DNA of 7,990 nt from Rhodoferax sp. Lineage in GTDB: Bacteria; Pseudomonadota; Gammaproteobacteria; Burkholderiales; Burkholderiaceae_C. Every line of letters begins with the position of its first letter. Position 1 is the first letter of the stretch. The notes below the pieces were generated by a model that had not been told where the DNA came from, made no database searches, and saw nothing but the letters and a program-made list of their open reading frames with translations. The position numbers and the translations under genes are program-made. Shown here in pieces: positions 5,534 through 7,990 of the stretch. The stretch covers positions 1 to 7,990 of the forward strand of contig JAKFXU010000414.1 of NCBI GenBank assembly GCA_021731215.1. Direction: 5' to 3'.

Positions 5534-7165
5534 TTGTCTTTTGCCAACGAAACCCGGCGCCGCCGCACCTTTGCCATCATCTCCCACCCGGACGCGGGCA
5601 AGACCACGTTGACCGAAAAGCTGCTGCTGTTCTCGGGCGCAATCCAGATCGCAGGCAGCGTCAAGGCACGCAAGGCGACGCGCCACGCCACCTCCGACTG
5701 GATGGAGATCGAAAAACAGCGCGGCATTTCCGTGGCGTCATCGGTGATGCAGATGCTGTACCGCGACCATGTCATCAACCTGCTCGACACCCCCGGCCAC
5801 AAGGACTTCTCGGAGGACACCTACCGCGTGCTGACCGCGGTGGATTCGGCGCTGATGGTGATTGACGCCGCCAACGGCGTGGAGGCGCAGACCCGGCGCC
5901 TGATCGAGGTCTGCCGCCAGCGCGACACGCCCATCATCACCTTTGTCAACAAGATGGACCGCGAGGTGCGCGAGCCACTCGACATCCTGGACGAGATCGA
6001 ACGCGAACTGGGCATGCCCTGCGTGCCCATGACCTGGCCAGTGGGCCAGGGCAAAACCTTTGGCGGCATCATCAACCTGCGCACCGACGCCATGACGGTG
6101 TTCGAGCCCGGCAGCGACCGGGGCCCGAAAGACTTCACCACCATCCCCTTGGCGGACCAGGCCACCCTGCTCAAGCGCTTTGGCCATGAGTTCAAGACCG
6201 CGCTGGACAGCATGGAGCTGGCCACCGGCGCCTCGCCAGCCTATGACCACGCCGCCTTTCTGGCCGGCAAGCAAACCCCGGTCTTCTTTGGCTCGGGCGT
6301 GAACAACTTTGGCGTGATGGAAGTGCTGGACGCACTGGTCGACCTGGCGCCGTCGCCGCGCTCGCGCACCAGTTCCACGCTGGTGAACCGCCAGCCGTTG
6401 ATCCAGCAAGTTCAACCGCAAGACGAATTCTTCTCCGGTGTGGTGTTCAAGGTGCAGGCCAATATGGACGCCAACCACCGCGACCGCATCGCCTTTGTGC
6501 GCATGGCCTCGGGCAAGTACACGCCGGGCATGAAGCTCAAAGTCATGCGCACCGGCAAGGAACTGCGCCCGACCAGCGTGGTGACCTTCATGAGCCAGCG
6601 GCGCGAGGCGGTGCATGAGGCCTATGCCGGCGACATCGTCGGCTTCACCACCCACGGCGGCGTGCAGTTGGGTGACACGATTACCGACGGTTCGGTCAAC
6701 CTGCAGTTCACCGGCCTGCCCTTCTTTGCGCCCGAACTGTTCATGACCGTGGTGCTGCGCAACCCGCTGCGCACCAAGCAATTGCAACAAGGCCTGGCGC
6801 AGTTGGGCGAAGAAGGTGCGATTCAGGTGTTCCGGCCCGAGATCGGCGGCAACATGCTGCTGGGCGCCGTCGGCCAGTTGCAGTTTGAAGTGGTGCAGCA
6901 CCGCCTCAAGGGCGAGTACGACGCCGACATCCGGCTAGAGGGCTGCCAGTACACCGGCGCGCGCTGGATCACGGCCGACACCCCGGCCGAGCTGAAGACC
7001 TTTTGCGAGGCCTACCCGATGCGCATGGCGCGCGACGCCGCCAATACGCTGGCCTTTCTGTGCACCTCGCCCTATGACGTGCGGCTGGCGCAGGAGCGCT
7101 TCCCCAAGATTCACTTCCACCCGCTGCGCGAACACGCCGGGCTGGCGCTGCAGTCGGCCAATTAA
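5534..7165 (+). CDS. prfC: Peptide chain release factor 3 (RF3)
   Basis: GTPase that removes RF1/RF2 from the ribosome after peptide release. The 543-residue protein is close to the usual 525-540. Translation GTPase motifs are in order: P-loop SHPDAGKTT at 17-25, KQRGISV switch region at 61-67, DTPGH at 85-89, NKMD at 139-142, and the RF3-specific ATSDWMEIEKQRG stretch at 52-64. Domain II follows (SGVVFKVQANMD...), and the C-terminal domain contains EIGGNMLLGAVGQLQFEVV and ends with FPKIHFHPLREH. The start is TTG at 5534. It gives MSFANETRRRRTFAIISHPD, the N-terminus expected for this group. GGA at 5523-5525 lies 8 bases before it. No ATG or GTG start exists in frame near it. It begins 17 bp after parE and no separate promoter was found, so it may be read from the parDE promoter or from one hidden within parE. 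It converges with the DAHP synthase gene. Confidence 0.97.
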   Translation: MSFANETRRRRTFAIISHPDAGKTTLTEKLLLFSGAIQIAGSVKARKATRHATSDWMEIEKQRGISVASSVMQMLYRDHVINLLDTPGHKDFSEDTYRVLTAVDSALMVIDAANGVEAQTRRLIEVCRQRDTPIITFVNKMDREVREPLDILDEIERELGMPCVPMTWPVGQGKTFGGIINLRTDAMTVFEPGSDRGPKDFTTIPLADQATLLKRFGHEFKTALDSMELATGASPAYDHAAFLAGKQTPVFFGSGVNNFGVMEVLDALVDLAPSPRSRTSSTLVNRQPLIQQVQPQDEFFSGVVFKVQANMDANHRDRIAFVRMASGKYTPGMKLKVMRTGKELRPTSVVTFMSQRREAVHEAYAGDIVGFTTHGGVQLGDTITDGSVNLQFTGLPFFAPELFMTVVLRNPLRTKQLQQGLAQLGEEGAIQVFRPEIGGNMLLGAVGQLQFEVVQHRLKGEYDADIRLEGCQYTGARWITADTPAELKTFCEAYPMRMARDAANTLAFLCTSPYDVRLAQERFPKIHFHPLREHAGLALQSAN

Positions 7166-7169
7166 CCCA

Positions 7170-7179
7170 GGATTAAGGG
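7170..7179 (+). repeat. Left flanking direct repeat of the palindromic element
   Basis: GGATTAAGGG, identical to the copy at 7324-7333 and directly abutting the left terminal inverted repeat. The pair is best read as a 10-bp target-site duplication made when the element inserted. Removing one copy plus the element leaves prfC and the DAHP synthase gene convergent with a 7-bp gap. Confidence 0.7.
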
Positions 7180-7323
7180 GAATGGCACTTACTTAAGCGT
7201 CATATCCCGCGTTTCGTCATTCCCGCGAAGGCGGGAATCCAGTGTTTTCAGCCTATTGGAGGCCATGAAAGGCGCTGGATCCCCGCCTTCGCGGGGATGA
7301 CGAGCCTTAAGTAAGTGCCATTC
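7180..7323. mobile_element. 144-bp MITE-like palindromic element between prfC and aroG
   Basis: Perfect 18-bp terminal inverted repeats, GAATGGCACTTACTTAAG at 7180-7197 and its reverse complement at 7306-7323, bound the element. Inside lie two hairpins: ATTCCCGC-GAAG-GCGGGAAT at 7219-7238 and ATCCCCGC-CTTC-GCGGGGAT at 7279-7298. These two are themselves inverted copies of each other with a few changes, so nearly the whole element can fold into one long hairpin. The CATTCCCGCGAAGGCGGGAAT-type core is a common intergenic repeat in proteobacteria, as I recall. No transposase reading frame is present, so it would be a non-autonomous element moved in trans. The left arm carries an extra partial copy (CGTCATATCCCGCG at 7198-7211, then CGTCATTCCCGCG at 7215-7227) that is not mirrored on the right. 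It may also serve as a bidirectional transcription barrier between the convergent genes, although no U-run follows. Confidence 0.75.

Positions 7324-7990
<667 letters not shown>

Noticed and set aside
5738..6901. Long minus-strand open frame of 387 codons opposite prfC
   Set aside because: Antisense shadow of prfC with repetitive His/Gln/Ala composition and no recognisable domain.
7219..7250. Intrinsic terminator for prfC from the first hairpin of the element
   Set aside because: The stem is strong, but the sequence after it is CCAGTGTTTT, with no U-run next to the stem. A barrier role is possible but not supported as a standard terminator.
7215..7298. Two similar GC-rich hairpins taken as a start of a CRISPR-like array
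   Set aside because: There are only two units, in inverted orientation, bounded by terminal inverted repeats. That is a palindromic mobile repeat, not a CRISPR array.

Overview
The window reads as chromosome of a Gram-negative betaproteobacterium, most likely of the Comamonadaceae (Rhodoferax/Polaromonas-like). The evidence is the high-GC coding bias of the core genes, the ahcY-tlyA-metF gene order behind an S-adenosylhomocysteine (SAH) riboswitch, and RF3 and DAHP synthase sequences of betaproteobacterial type. The lineage is inferred from sequence recognition, not from a search.

Layout, left to right. (1) Positions 1-288, minus: 5' part of a small PilZ-domain protein. (2) Positions 403-3534, minus: a tight methyl-cycle operon in the order ahcY, tlyA, metF. 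AhcY removes SAH, TlyA is an SAM-dependent rRNA 2'-O-methyltransferase that makes SAH, and MetF supplies the methyl-tetrahydrofolate used to remethylate homocysteine. Stop and start overlap at ahcY/tlyA, and 13 bp separate tlyA from metF. (3) Positions 3535-3744: the ahcY leader, with a perfect TATAAT -10 box, a recognisable SAH riboswitch aptamer starting almost at the transcript end, and a terminator-like hairpin with a U-run before the start codon. (4) Positions 3796-5516: a segment of visibly lower GC. It holds a solitary, diverged DapB-like reductase (minus) and a ParD/ParE-type toxin-antitoxin pair (plus). The pair has a clear sigma70-like promoter, a perfect inverted-repeat operator candidate, and a predicted transcription start at the parD ATG. 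(5) Positions 5534-7165, plus: prfC (RF3) with a TTG start, only 17 bp after the toxin gene. (6) Positions 7170-7333: a 144-bp palindromic, MITE-like element with perfect 18-bp terminal inverted repeats and 10-bp flanking direct repeats, sitting between the convergent prfC and DAHP synthase genes. (7) Positions 7327-7990, minus: C-terminal part of a class I DAHP synthase (aroG/aroF type), cut by the window end.

Most of the window is ordinary core metabolism and translation. The parts worth a second look are the riboswitch expression platform, the DapB-like gene with its altered GTTG-equivalent loop, the possibly leaderless and autoregulated parDE operon feeding into prfC, and the short palindromic element with its apparent target duplication. 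I see no tRNA, rRNA, CRISPR array or transposase gene, and no convincing new multi-gene system.
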